From assembly GCA_019022495.1 (NCBI GenBank), contig JAFEKR010000008.1, positions 1,178,001 to 1,242,000 of the forward strand: a stretch of 64,000 bases of DNA, written 5' to 3'. How positions within the stretch are numbered: the stretch's first letter is position 1; each line of letters opens with the position of its first letter. This document shows positions 11,510 through 22,111 of the stretch, piece by piece. The translations under genes and the position numbers were made by a program. Under the pieces are notes generated by a model. That model searched no databases. It was not told the DNA's origin and worked only from the letters and a program-made list of their open reading frames with translations. The stretch is from Epichloe hybrida (Eukaryota; Ascomycota; Sordariomycetes; Hypocreales; Clavicipitaceae).

Positions 11510-13618
11510 ATGTCGGAGACTTTCGAGTTCCAGGCTGAGATCTCTCAGCTTCTCTCCCTCATCATCAACACTGTCTACTCCAACAAGGAGATCTTCTTGC
11601 GAGAACTTGTCTCCAATGCCTCCGATGCCTTGGACAAGATTCGCTACAAGGCCCTGTCCGACCCCAGCCAGCTCGACTCTGGCAAGGACTTGCGCATTGA
11701 TCTCATTCCCAACAAGGAGGCCAAGACCTTGACCATCCGGGATACCGGTATTGGTATGACCAAGGCTGACCTCGTCAACAACCTCGGTACCATTGCTCGC
11801 TCTGGTACCAAGCAATTTATGGAGGCTCTTACCGCTGGTGCCGATGTGTCTATGATCGGCCAGTTCGGTGTTGGCTTCTATTCAGCCTACCTCGTCGCTG
11901 ACAAGGTCACCGTCATCTCCAAGAACAACGATGACGAGCAATACGTCTGGGAGTCCAGTGCCGGTGGTACCTTCAACATCACTGCTGACACTGAGGGTGA
12001 GCAGCTCGGCCGTGGTACCTCCATTATTCTCCACCTCAAGGACGAACAGGCTGAGTACCTGAACGAGAGCAAGATCAAGGAGGTTGTCAAGAAGCATTCC
12101 GAGTTCATCTCCTACCCCATCTACCTCCACGTTCAGAAGGAGACCGAGAAGGAGGTCCCTGATGAGGAGGCTGAGGAGGAAGTCAAGGAAGGAGATGACG
12201 ATGACAAGAAGCCCCGCATTGAGGAAGTCGATGACGAGGATGAGGAGAAGGAAAAGAAGAAGACCAAGAAGATCAAGGAGACCACCATTGAAGAGGAGGA
12301 GCTCAACAAGCAGAAGCCCATTTGGACTCGCAACCCCCAGGATATCAGCCAAGAAGAGTATGCTTCTTTCTACAAGTCTCTGTCCAACGACTGGGAGGAC
12401 CACCTCGCTGTCAAGCACTTCTCCGTTGAGGGTCAGCTCGAGTTCCGTGCCATCCTCTTCGTTCCCAAGCGCGCTCCGTTCGATCTCTTCGAGACCAAGA
12501 AGACCAAGAATAACATCAAACTCTACGTCCGCCGTGTCTTCATCACTGACGACGCTACTGAGCTCATTCCCGAGTGGCTCAGCTTTGTCAAGGGTGTTGT
12601 GGACTCTGAGGATCTTCCTCTCAACCTGTCTCGTGAGACCCTTCAACAGAACAAGATCATGAAGGTCATCAAGAAGAACATCGTCAAGAAGTCCCTTGAG
12701 TTGTTTGCCGAGATTGCTGAGGACAAGGAGCAGTTCGACAAGTTCTACAGCGCCTTCTCCAAGAACCTGAAGCTCGGCATCCACGAAGACTCGCAAAACC
12801 GCCAGCAGCTCGCCAAGCTTCTGCGCTTCAACTCCACCAAGTCTGGCGATGAGCAGACATCTCTGTCTGACTATGTCACTCGCATGCCCGAACACCAGAA
12901 GAACATGTACTACATCACGGGCGAGTCCATCAAGGCTGTCTCCAAGTCTCCTTTCCTTGACGCTCTCAAGGACAAGGGTTTCGAGGTTCTTTTCCTTGTT
13001 GACCCCATTGACGAGTACGCCATGACTCAACTGAAGGAGTTCGAGGACAAGAAGCTCGTCGACATCACCAAGGACTTCGAGCTCGAGGAGACCGAGGAGG
13101 AGAAGAAAGCCCGCGAGGACGAGGAGAAGGAGTACGAGTCTTTGGCCAAGAGCCTGAAGAACGTTCTCGGCGAGAAGGTTGAGAAGGTAGTTGTCTCCCA
13201 CAAGCTCGGTCTCTCACCTTGCGCTATCCGTACTGGCCAGTTTGGCTGGTCTGCCAACATGGAGCGTATCATGAAGGCCCAGGCCCTCCGTGACACCTCC
13301 ATGTCCAGCTACATGTCTTCCAAGAAGACCTTTGAAATTTCTCCCAAGTCTCCTATCATCAAGGAGCTGAAGAAGAAGGTTGAGGCAGACGGTGAGAACG
13401 ACCGTACTGTCAAGTCCATTGTTCAGCTTCTGTTCGAGACCTCACTGCTTGTCTCTGGCTTCACCATCGAGGAGCCCGCTGGCTTCGCCGAGCGCATCCA
13501 CAAGCTCGTCCAGCTCGGTCTTAATATTGAGGAGGATGACTCTGCCCCAACCGAGGCCGCAGTCGAGGGTGCCCCTGCCGCCGAAACTGGCGACAGCGCC
13601 ATGGAGGAGGTTGACTAA
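11510..13618 (+). CDS. HSP90: cytosolic HSP90 chaperone
   Basis: A single 702-residue frame with no intron in the coding part. The N-terminal GHKL ATPase domain (about 1-210) shows [37 protein letters not shown] and [18 protein letters not shown] charged linker of Glu/Asp/Lys covers about 210-275. The middle domain has [20 protein letters not shown] and the catalytic-loop region [15 protein letters not shown]. The C-terminal dimer domain ends in the MEEVD motif that binds TPR co-chaperones. It matures kinases, receptors and other clients in the cytosol. Codon choice is strongly biased to C-ending codons, which fits high expression. The gene is preceded by a probable leader intron and a pyrimidine-rich promoter. 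Confidence 0.99.
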   Translation: MSETFEFQAEISQLLSLIINTVYSNKEIFLRELVSNASDALDKIRYKALSDPSQLDSGKDLRIDLIPNKEAKTLTIRDTGIGMTKADLVNNLGTIARSGTKQFMEALTAGADVSMIGQFGVGFYSAYLVADKVTVISKNNDDEQYVWESSAGGTFNITADTEGEQLGRGTSIILHLKDEQAEYLNESKIKEVVKKHSEFISYPIYLHVQKETEKEVPDEEAEEEVKEGDDDDKKPRIEEVDDEDEEKEKKKTKKIKETTIEEEELNKQKPIWTRNPQDISQEEYASFYKSLSNDWEDHLAVKHFSVEGQLEFRAILFVPKRAPFDLFETKKTKNNIKLYVRRVFITDDATELIPEWLSFVKGVVDSEDLPLNLSRETLQQNKIMKVIKKNIVKKSLELFAEIAEDKEQFDKFYSAFSKNLKLGIHEDSQNRQQLAKLLRFNSTKSGDEQTSLSDYVTRMPEHQKNMYYITGESIKAVSKSPFLDALKDKGFEVLFLVDPIDEYAMTQLKEFEDKKLVDITKDFELEETEEEKKAREDEEKEYESLAKSLKNVLGEKVEKVVVSHKLGLSPCAIRTGQFGWSANMERIMKAQALRDTSMSSYMSSKKTFEISPKSPIIKELKKKVEADGENDRTVKSIVQLLFETSLLVSGFTIEEPAGFAERIHKLVQLGLNIEEDDSAPTEAAVEGAPAAETGDSAMEEVD

Positions 13619-14328
13619 GCGCCTTTTGTACAATCGCACAGACTTTATGAAAAGTTTTCTCACGGAGTTTGACGGATTTCTTCGAGCATTGCTCCGGAAC
13701 GTGTTTATTGTTTTTAAACAGTTTGTTTTTGCGTTGATGCTTTCTTTGCTTTAGCCATAATTCCCTGGCGATACGATACTCCTGTATGTATGCAAGGAGT
13801 GGGGTGTATTCTAGCTACTTAGCTCGATGATGATGAAGCAGATGAGGTAGATAGATGCATGAATGAAATGGCATAAAGACATCCACAAGTGTTTTAATTA
13901 TGTGATGTATTCCTATGTCAATTTGGTGTTTTAATAATCTGCGGCAATGTCACACTCGTACGGATGAGAATAGAATGCCTAGGAAACCCATGATGAGCAG
14001 GAACAAGGAACATGATGGGGCCAAGTACATATTAGTCTTGAGTCTGTGCCAGAAGACATGAATCAATATTGGCCCCTCGAGAATGGGCGCCACATGTCAA
14101 GATGGAGTTGTCATTATGGCCACGATCAAGTAAGTAGTGGGCCAGTCAAATGCATCCAAAGCAAAGGGTATCTTTATTGGACTATAGAGCGTTCCAGGCC
14201 ATTTCAGCAAATCTGTTTACACCTTGTCCATTGTACATGCATACTTGGCGGCACAACATTCTGCGAATATATATCGTCGTCCGGTGGCGGTATATGAGAG
14301 GGCGAGATCACGCAAGGGCATTTGGCAA
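13619..14328. other. convergent 3' flanks of HSP90 and sterol acyltransferase
   Basis: T-rich HSP90 3' end followed by AT-rich sequence. No gene seen. Confidence 0.5.
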
Positions 14329-16226
14329 TCATACAAGCACGTAGAGGGCACACATCTAGGCATGGTCAGAATTTCGTGCAAGCACATTTTCAAACCTCTT
14401 TGAGAGGGAACGAAAAAAAAAAAGAATAGAAGAAAAGTTGGGACAGGGGGACTGTGACGAACCAAGCTGAGACCTATGATCATGGAGATCCAAAAACAGA
14501 CATTGTTCAATGTTTGGTGGCCTCGTATGAACCTTGTCCGCTGGAGCATGACAATGGGAAGCTGCAGCATCTGGCAGATGAAGCCGTAGCCTCGAATCTT
14601 TTTGGATATGCAGGCCATGACGATTTCGTGCATGACGGCCGAGATGAGGAAGGTGATGATTGTGGCGACCATTTTGCCCGTGTGCGGCCTCGACGCAGAG
14701 TAGACGTGTCTGCGGAGGAACGAGTACACGGGGACATTCCACTCGCGGGAGAATTCCATCCAGTCTGTAGAGTTCCACCAGTCTGCGTAGAAGTGGCGGT
14801 CGCCGAAGCGGGTGATTTCGGCGAAGGCGCCGAGGACGTATTCGAAGATGACGAGGAAGACGAGGAGGAAGGTGAGCATGAAGGGGAACAGGAGCCAGGA
14901 GATGGTCTCGGCGAGGATGAGGAGCGCTTCGGAGACGGACGTATCGGAGAGGGGGCCGAGGCGGCGTTGTGCGTCGACGAGGACGGGGAGGATGAATTCC
15001 TCGGACACAACGGTTAGGAGGAAGATGCAGCCGAAGGTGGCGATGATTTTGGCGTTGAGCGATGTCCAGTTGATGTGGGCGGTGCGCGGGTATTCGAGCT
15101 CGTAGCAGAGCGTCGGGCAGAAGAGGTAGTCGATGTAGTTGGACCAGGTGAGGTTGAGGGGGTACGTGGTATTGCCCATGGGGGAGGTGAGCTCGCAGGC
15201 GAGAGCTTCGCGGAGGACCTCGATCTCGTCGGCCGTCTTGTACTGGTCGCTGTGGTTGCTATGGGAGAGCTTCATCTCCGGGGCCGGGTTCTTAGACGTT
15301 GGGATGCCGGAGATGCTGCCGCGGCGCAGGTGGGCTGGCGGGTAGACATATGCTGGACGACGGTCCAAGGAGTCGGTCGGCCGGTCGAGTGCGCGGAGAC
15401 GTTTTTCTGTCTCGGACAGGTGGCCGTTGTAGAAGGCGTACGAGTGCATCTTCATGAGCATCACCATGGTGTGCAAGAGCAGGAACACTTGGGCTGTCCA
15501 CGTCCACTCCAGGACAAAGGGCACAGCGATCCAGAAGGCTAGCCACAGTATTTGGTATATGCTTTGGATAGCCATGCCGCCCTTTGCCCATGTGAAAACA
15601 CCTCCTGCTGGCGCTTTCCGACACAGCTTGTGGAGGGGGAGTCCGACCAGGGAGGTGGCCACCATGAGGAAATCTGCAACGGCCAGGTGCCACAGCTTGA
15701 CGGTGAACAAAGTCCATATCTGTATGCGGAGCGGATAGCCCGTGTCCTTCATGTTCCTCAGCATCGTGGTGATTCCCATGATGGCCAGACCAATCCAAAA
15801 GAGGTTGAAGAAGCCATGGAAGTCACGGTAGTCGCTTGCTGGATCAAAGTGGGACACGCGTGAAGCGAACTCGATGGTCGGGAAGATGCGACGCTTTTGC
15901 TCGGCGCGAACGTGTTGGCGGGCCGAGGAGAGTGATTTGGCAGATGGGGGAGCGTTTTCGGGAACGGGTGTTGATCGGCCACTTTCACTACGGAACACGG
16001 GCGTTAGCTCTGGTCGTTTTCCATCTGCCTTTGTGAGTTACCTTTTCAGTCCACTGGCTGAAGGGCTTTCGGCCGGCACGCCCAGATGCGCGTCGCTCTC
16101 GCTCGGACCCAGGGGCGTCGCCTGCGCAGCTTGAGATGCCCGCGTTCTCGGTCGAAGACGGTGATGGTGGCTGTTGGCCGTGATGTCTGCGCTGGAGCTC
16201 ATTGGCGACGACGGTGGTACTTTCAC
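14329..16226 (-). CDS. ARE2: sterol O-acyltransferase (ARE2-like, MBOAT)
   Basis: Three exons on the minus strand: 16226-16042, 15987-14463 and 14355-14329, encoding 578 residues; phases fit. The introns are 54 nt (GTAACT donor, CGTAG acceptor) and 107 nt. The first 100 residues are polar. Then come several membrane helices and the MBOAT motifs FYADWWNSTDWMEFSREWNVP and the HE-containing helix AVMHEIVMACISKK, which carries the catalytic histidine. The enzyme joins fatty acyl-CoA to ergosterol in the endoplasmic reticulum, supplying sterol esters for lipid droplets. The last exon codes only for MCALYVLV, the conserved fungal end; without it the protein would read 40-odd unrelated residues. Start may be Met1 (16226) or Met9 (16202). 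Confidence 0.9.
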
Positions 16227-17385
16227 GTGCTTTCACTAGGAGTAGCTCACTCGGCAAGAGCTATGTGACGTGCGAAGATGTGAATTTAAAGATGGGCCTG
16301 CTCTGGAAAAAAACCACGCAGGCCAGAAGCCAGAGGCAATTTTATGCTCGCCTGGTCAAGCCAGGGCCACGACAAGTCGCCAAGTAGAAAGAAGCCGAGT
16401 TCCCCGGATGGATGGCCGGGAAGACAAGCACGTGAAGGAACACGAAAGAAAAAAACCCCCCAGAATTGACAAAGAGAACAAAGGGAGACGGTGCGATGGC
16501 CCGGTCAAAATTAGAAGAAAGAAGAAGATGATGATATTTTCTTTTTCTTCATCTTCTGAATTAAAAGCCGGCGCGTGGAGGAAGGATTGATTATGTAATT
16601 GGCAGCTCACGTGATGGTTCTTTGTCTGGGAACGGGAGGGGTTGTTTGTATGTTTCTTTCTGAAGAAAACACACGCAACTACGGATCCGTACTCGGCTGC
16701 TCAACTACTCATCTACTCGACTAACAATTGAAGGCACGTACTTCTGGTGCTCAAAGTCGTACATGCAGTTCTTCCACAACAGGGAGCCAAGGACCGCCAG
16801 CCCACCACAGAGCGCCCATCCACACGTCAGAGTCGGCCTGAAGATGGATGGTCCAGCAATCCGCTCACGGCAGTTTGCATGGTGGCATATGGCGACTTGA
16901 ATTGCAACAGTGATTGACCCACCAGCAATTTGGGGTTAATGCCACTTTCGAGGGTGATACCGGATTGCAACAACATGATCTCAAAACAGGTGATGTTGAA
17001 ATACATAGGTCCACTATTGCCCGGACAGCAGAAATCAAATACATAAGCCAGATATCATTGCCATATGTAATTCACACAACCTTGTATAGCATGACTATTA
17101 TGTCCAGAAAATATGATTATTGGTCTCATGTTTCAGGCTGTTGAAGGCATGTCCCACAATTTCCTCCTTGATGGCAGAACAAACTAGGTGCCACAAGTTG
17201 ATGTGACGACATGATGGACCGCAATCAGGCCTCGTGATGGCAAGCCTGGGCGATGATGACACCTGGTAACGTTTTAACAGAGATATAAAAAAAAATTTTT
17301 TAAAGAAAAGCAGGCATGAAATTTTTGTAATACAGAAAAACAAAATGAATATGACTTACACTGACAAGTCATGCATGTTTGAAGG

Positions 17386-17460
17386 CAGGTAAAAGTACAA
17401 GCCCAAATATTAATTTTCTTAATCTGTTATCTATATTTGGGGGCTCTAGTTACTTGCCTG
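17386..17460. repeat. imperfect inverted repeat with 22-nt loop
   Basis: The left arm (17386-17410, beginning CAGGTAAAAGTACAAGCCC) pairs with the right arm (17433-17460, ending TAGTTACTTGCCTG) over about 25 positions with several mismatches and small bulges. It could be a terminator-like hairpin or the relic of a miniature element. Confidence 0.5.
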
Positions 17461-18054
17461 ACAGCACTATATGGTACATGCACTCAAATGTACAGATTGC
17501 CTGTAAGGTAATATTCATCATCATGCAGGGGTTCCAGAGATGATGGGTCGTGTCCGCGGCAGTTCAACCAAGAGGCGGCCAGAGGGCCACGGCAAACGGC
17601 AAACGGCAAACGGCATACACACCGTTATTATTAGTTGATCCGTATGTACACATCCACAAATACGGACAAGGGGCACGCGGTGACCCGTGGTGGCAGCAGC
17701 GGCAGCACTTGCAAATCCGAGTCGCATGTCGAGCATCATCTGATCTCGCCCCCCGTCAACTGGAGCATCTCATCTTCACGGCCCGCGACCCACCGTTTGA
17801 GACGCCTCATTTCCCGCGACGCTCAGCCTCTGTCGCCTTGCGCCACCCGCCTGGCAGGTGCCGGCCCGCATTGGTCTGTGAGCTTGTCAATGTTGACGGG
17901 CATCTGCGGAGTACATAAGGGGTACGGAGGAATAAGAGGTTCGTCTTTTTGCAACTTGGCCGAATCGTGCAGCTTGTCACAGGGACTGGCGAGCTTTTCT
18001 TTTTCTCGAGCTCCGCGATCTGCAGGCCACACTCAGCGTTGCGTCGCTCCTTCC

Positions 18055-18089
18055 CCACGACACCCACGACACCCACGACACCCACGACG
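18055..18089. repeat. short tandem repeat, unit CCACGACAC
   Basis: About four head-to-tail copies of a 9-mer upstream of the CHAT-domain gene. Confidence 0.8.
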
Positions 18090-18495
18090 TGACCATTTGA
18101 CTTCTCGGGCAGTTGACCCTTGGACCAGACACCCCCGGCTACGTAGTCTCCGATATCAACCATTGTGGCGACTTCTTTTTTCTGGCATAAGGCATAAAAA
18201 TCTGCAGTGAGCCGGGCAGTGCTCGTTGGAATTACAAAGGGGGTAGCCCAGGAGGACGGGACACATTGGGTGACGGGAGGCTTCAGTCGTTTCGTTCATT
18301 CAGTTTTGCGACGCAGCCAGCATTCCTCTCACCGCAATCCTGGATCCCCGCCAAATTCTCCCCCTTCTTCGAAAGCGCAAGCTGCGACAGCTGCCGAATC
18401 CGCCAGGATATGCAGCCATTACACCCAATAGCAAGAGACCACACACTCTCACCAACCGGCTCGACGGCGGTGACGGCGCTGGCCGGGCTGGAGAG

Positions 18496-20555
18496 ATGAA
18501 CGTTATCACCATTTGCTCTTACCCTTTGCAACCCCTGGATCTCGGCTTAACCACGCTTTTATCCGATGAGGAAGAGGAAGAAGGGACCAGAAGGCGAGAA
18601 TGGCGGGTTTCGATTCGTGTCAATGATCGTGAACCAACCACGGCGTACATTGAGGATCCGTTCATTGAGGCAGACTACACAACAGTCCTCGAGGAGTACT
18701 TACAGAGCTCAGATCGGCCGCGCTGGAGCGCTCAGAGCCTGGTTCCGGATGTGAGCTTGGTCCCCGATGCAGAAGATCTAGATGAAATATCTCTGGCTGA
18801 GGATCGCATCGCGGCCTACGCAAGAAGATTATTCGATCAGTTGGAGCAACAGGCGGACTTGTTTCCCACCGGCATCAACAATGACACCACAGAGGCCCAA
18901 ATTTACGTGACTGAGCACCACGACAGCGACCAGACTAACAGAGTTGTCGGAGGCATTCACTGTCTGGCATGGGAGCTCTTGGAGTCTGTTCAGATTCCTC
19001 ATTTGCCCAAATTGTGCCTGCGCGTCACCCGAGTCAGCGACTTTCCTGCTCGTCGATGTCTTCGGCCACCACCGACAGCACAACGGTTGGCAACGATTCA
19101 AGCAAATCCAAACGCCACTTTCAAAATTCTACTTGTGATTGCGCGCGACTTCAGTCGAACAGGCGCAGAACGTGACCCAGAGCCTGACTTGGCCCAATGG
19201 CCGCTGATGAATCTGCAGAAGAGACTTCGTAGCCGTTTGACCCTCGAAATTGTAAGACCTGGTAGTCTCGAAGAATTGGAGCGGCATTTGGACCTGCGAT
19301 ATGAGCAGAAGGTCACTTTCAATCTAGTTCATTTTGATCTTCACGGGCGTGTCATGCGCGACGAGTAAGTGTGCCGGGTATTCTCCCCAGTTATGACAAT
19401 CCTATTGGGGATTCATGAGCTGATTGCGGTGGAATAGGGCCGGCGAGCTGGTACCGTGGCTCTTGTTCGCGAGAAGACATGTTTCTGACGATTTATATTT
19501 CTCTATCCCGCAGACACGATTGGCAAAAGCTGAAGATGTGGCAGAAGTTCTGTCCCGATTTCAGATCGAAAATGTCGTGCTCAATGCTTGTTTGTCGGCT
19601 TACAATCGATCCAGTCCTGCCACCAATCTGGCGCACATCTTTCTACGGCATGGTATTTCCAACGTCTCGGCCATGTGGTTCTACGTGCACTGGAAGACGG
19701 TGGCGACCTACGTGCAGGCGTTTTATGACAAGTTGCTCGTCAAGGGTCTCGATTTTTCACGGTAGCTCAGCGCATGAGACGCTCGGCAGCGTAATATTCA
19801 TAGGAGATTATCAAGAACTGCTTTCTTTGTCGAAACATGCATGGCGAGGATGATCCCCGCAATGACTCGTAAACAACTCAACAAAGAGCTTCCGCAGCGG
19901 TCTGTTGACGAAGCCGTCCCCTATGATTCTGGACAGTCTCCATTTAGGAGACGAACCCATCATGCGCCTTAAGCTGCATCTCTTGGAACTTGAATTCAAG
20001 CTCATGGCGTTCAAAGTAGTATACGCAAGTGACCTTCATCAGACAGACGCAGATCTCGACGCCACAATGGATAGAATGGTCAATATGTGGCTCAACACCA
20101 ATCTCATTGACGAGGTACACTATTACAAAGCCAAAGACTTTGGGAGGCGCAAGATGCTCTCCAGCAATAATTGCATCTCGCCGCGAGAAAAACGAACTCG
20201 CGCCAGCAACGGGGGACCTTTGCAGCGCTGGTTCCCACGCAACACAGGACCCCTTCGGCAAACATTGCACATCGTGCGCGAAGTTGACTCGGTGGTTGAC
20301 CCGGGCTTTCAGGCTGATGAATTGGAGAACCAGCGACGCGAGGGGCGACGATTTTCAGCCCAGGAAGGCTTGCAGAAATTCGTCAAGAAACTGCACGAGG
20401 ATGATGACAGCTACCTCATATTCCTGGGAAGCCAGAATGCGCCATGGTGGCGCACCTATCTCAAGCATCTAGAAGGCGAATGGTGGCTTGACATGCCATG
20501 GAGCTTTACCGTGCATACGAGGTATGTACGAGAAGGCCAAGCGGGCATCATCTGA
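18496..20555 (+). CDS. CHAT-domain (caspase-like) protein, interrupted middle
   Basis: Exon 18496-19364 joins 19438 onward across a 73-nt intron (GTAAGT donor, AATAG acceptor). The join rebuilds a CHAT-domain peptidase core: a VHFDLHG motif with His283 and an NVVLNACLSA motif with Cys341, the expected His-Cys dyad, then NLAHIFLRHGISNVSAMWF and FYDKLL. CHAT proteins are caspase/separase-fold proteases; in fungi their targets are mostly unknown. The frame then stops at 19763 (TAG) and 19775 (TGA). A conserved-looking C-terminal part (about 19938-20555, with ELEFKLMAFKVVYASDLHQ and DSYLIFLGSQNAPWWRTYL) follows in another frame. An intron 19762-19936 would join the parts in phase but its donor (GTAGCT) is poor and its interior is open for 64 codons, so a decayed or mis-assembled gene is equally likely. 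Confidence 0.65.
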
Positions 20556-21076
20556 TGGAGAAGATACACCATGTATATACTATTGGCGTACTGATAATGG
20601 GTGGTGGGCTTTGCATGGACTGGGCGTCGTGATGTAAGGGCTTTTGTGCTCGCTTTTATGCTCCATGTTACTTAGATTTGCGAAAACAATAGCTACACTT
20701 TGTTAGAGGCTAGCTAGAAGCCAGTGGGCGTACGTACTCTTGCCCCAAGGAGTCGTAGGCTCCGTTAGAAGTTGTGCAAGAAGATGGGGCCGGTGGACAC
20801 GAATCCAGATAAACTATTCCCATGACGAGCTGCTATGCCACGTGCTTGCCATATTCCGTTTGTCGTTCCCATGCCGGTTTAGGCATGAGCCCAATCTCTC
20901 TGACGCAACTGCCATGCCAGCTGATTGAAGTGCCAGCTTCGGTTTTTTGTACATGAATTTACATAATCTCGGGGCAGTTTCAATTTTCGAAATCAAGTAG
21001 CTTTTGGACCGAGACCCAACGCCGACGCCATGCGCGTAATATCAAATGCCGTGTCTGTGTCTGTGTCTGCGCCAAG
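20556..21076. other. convergent flanks of CHAT gene and ELYS
   Basis: No gene seen; only short frames on both strands. Confidence 0.5.
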
Positions 21077-22111
21077 TCACTCTGTCTGACCTTGGGTCCC
21101 AGCCCTGATTCCTTCCAGAATCGAAGCCCATTGACCGCTGGCGCGATACTGGCCAATCTCATCAAATCGGTCGCATGCAATCTTTCGGATAAGCAGTGTA
21201 TCTTTGGCCTTTTTCAAATTCCTTCCTTGTCCTGCAGTGAGAAATTCCTCGAACCAAGTTTCCTCCAAAGAATCAAATGGCATATATGCCAGTTCGCTCG
21301 TGCGATGGGAAAGGTCCTCCTCATCACGGCCACTGCCCAGGACTGACGACACCCACCGGCGGAATAATTGCTCCCGGGTGTGTTGTGGATGCGTGCGCGA
21401 GTACAAGAGCGCTTCTGTGACGTTTGTTCGAGACATGGCATCGAACAGTAGTTCCAGGGCGACTGGTGATTTCAGAATCGGTCGGGCAGAGTAGAAATAT
21501 GACAAGGCCAGCCCAAAGTCATTGTCAGATGCTTGTTTGACGAGCGTAATGATGATGTCGTCGGCGAAATCGGGGTCCAACGAAGGGTGCGCAACGTATT
21601 CGAGAGCCCTCTACGAAAAAAAAAAAAGAAGCGAAAAAAAAAGCGCTGCGTTAGTCGAAGCATTACAGACCAAAGTCCAGAGGGGGGCCGCAAAGTCGCA
21701 CCGAATACTCTTGTCGATCCATGTACCATAATCCTTTCATGAATAGCTGGTAATTGGCGGGCGTGCCGGAGAGGTCTGCGAAATTCTCAGAGACGTAGAT
21801 GTTGTTGCCCAAGTCGTCGTAATCGAGAAGTAGGTAGTAGAATAGGGAGAATTTATGGTGCGTTGACATTCCCGCCTCGCAAATTTGCTGGTGCATTTGC
21901 CGGAGCGCATTTTCCGTCTTGGGGGGGTAAATCTTGACTAGTAATGCTCATTTCTATTAGAGAACAGCATTCTGAGGAGACGTCCCGAGGAACTGGGCTT
22001 ACACTTCTCAACGCCCAGTGCTTTCAGCACACGGTCAATGAACAAGACTCCATCGGCATGTTTGCGACGTGCTTCGATCTCTTGTTGCAGCTTGCGATCG
22101 TGAGTTGGCCA
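21077..22111 (-). CDS. ELYS-like nucleoporin, 5' end missing
   Basis: Three segments join in phase on the minus strand: 22111-22003 (partial first segment), 21937-21702 and 21610-21077, with introns of 65 and 91 nt. The product matches the ELYS-like helical domain: EIEARRKHADGVLFIDRVLK, then IYPPKTENALRQMHQQICEAG region, HKFSLFYYLLLDYDD and FADLSGTPANYQLFMKGLWY. The fungal ELYS-like protein belongs to the Nup107-160 (Y) complex of the nuclear pore. The C-terminal exon codes for DPDFADDIIITLVKQASDND and ends in a plain stop. There is no start codon: the frame is open only to 22111, where an in-frame TGA (22114-22112) lies inside sequence that is already SMC4 coding on the other strand. Homologues should have roughly 20 more N-terminal residues. 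Confidence 0.75.

Larger units (their letters stand above)
16227..18495. other. long intergenic stretch with AT-rich core and inverted repeat
   Basis: About 2.3 kb without a supported gene. From about 16900 to 17530 the base composition drops to AT-rich with many TA and poly-A/T runs, unlike the GC-richer flanks. It holds an imperfect inverted repeat (17386-17460) described separately. From 18055 to 18089 a 9-mer (CCACGACAC) is repeated in tandem. It may contain a decayed element but no transposase remnant can be read. Confidence 0.5.

Noticed and set aside
11882..13201. 439-residue antisense frame within HSP90
   Set aside because: It is a Leu/Val-rich mirror of a strongly codon-biased gene. 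HSP90 fully explains the region.
14454..15017. 187-residue plus-strand frame rich in Glu/Asp/Gly
   Set aside because: It is antisense to the sterol acyltransferase, whose motifs are unmistakable.
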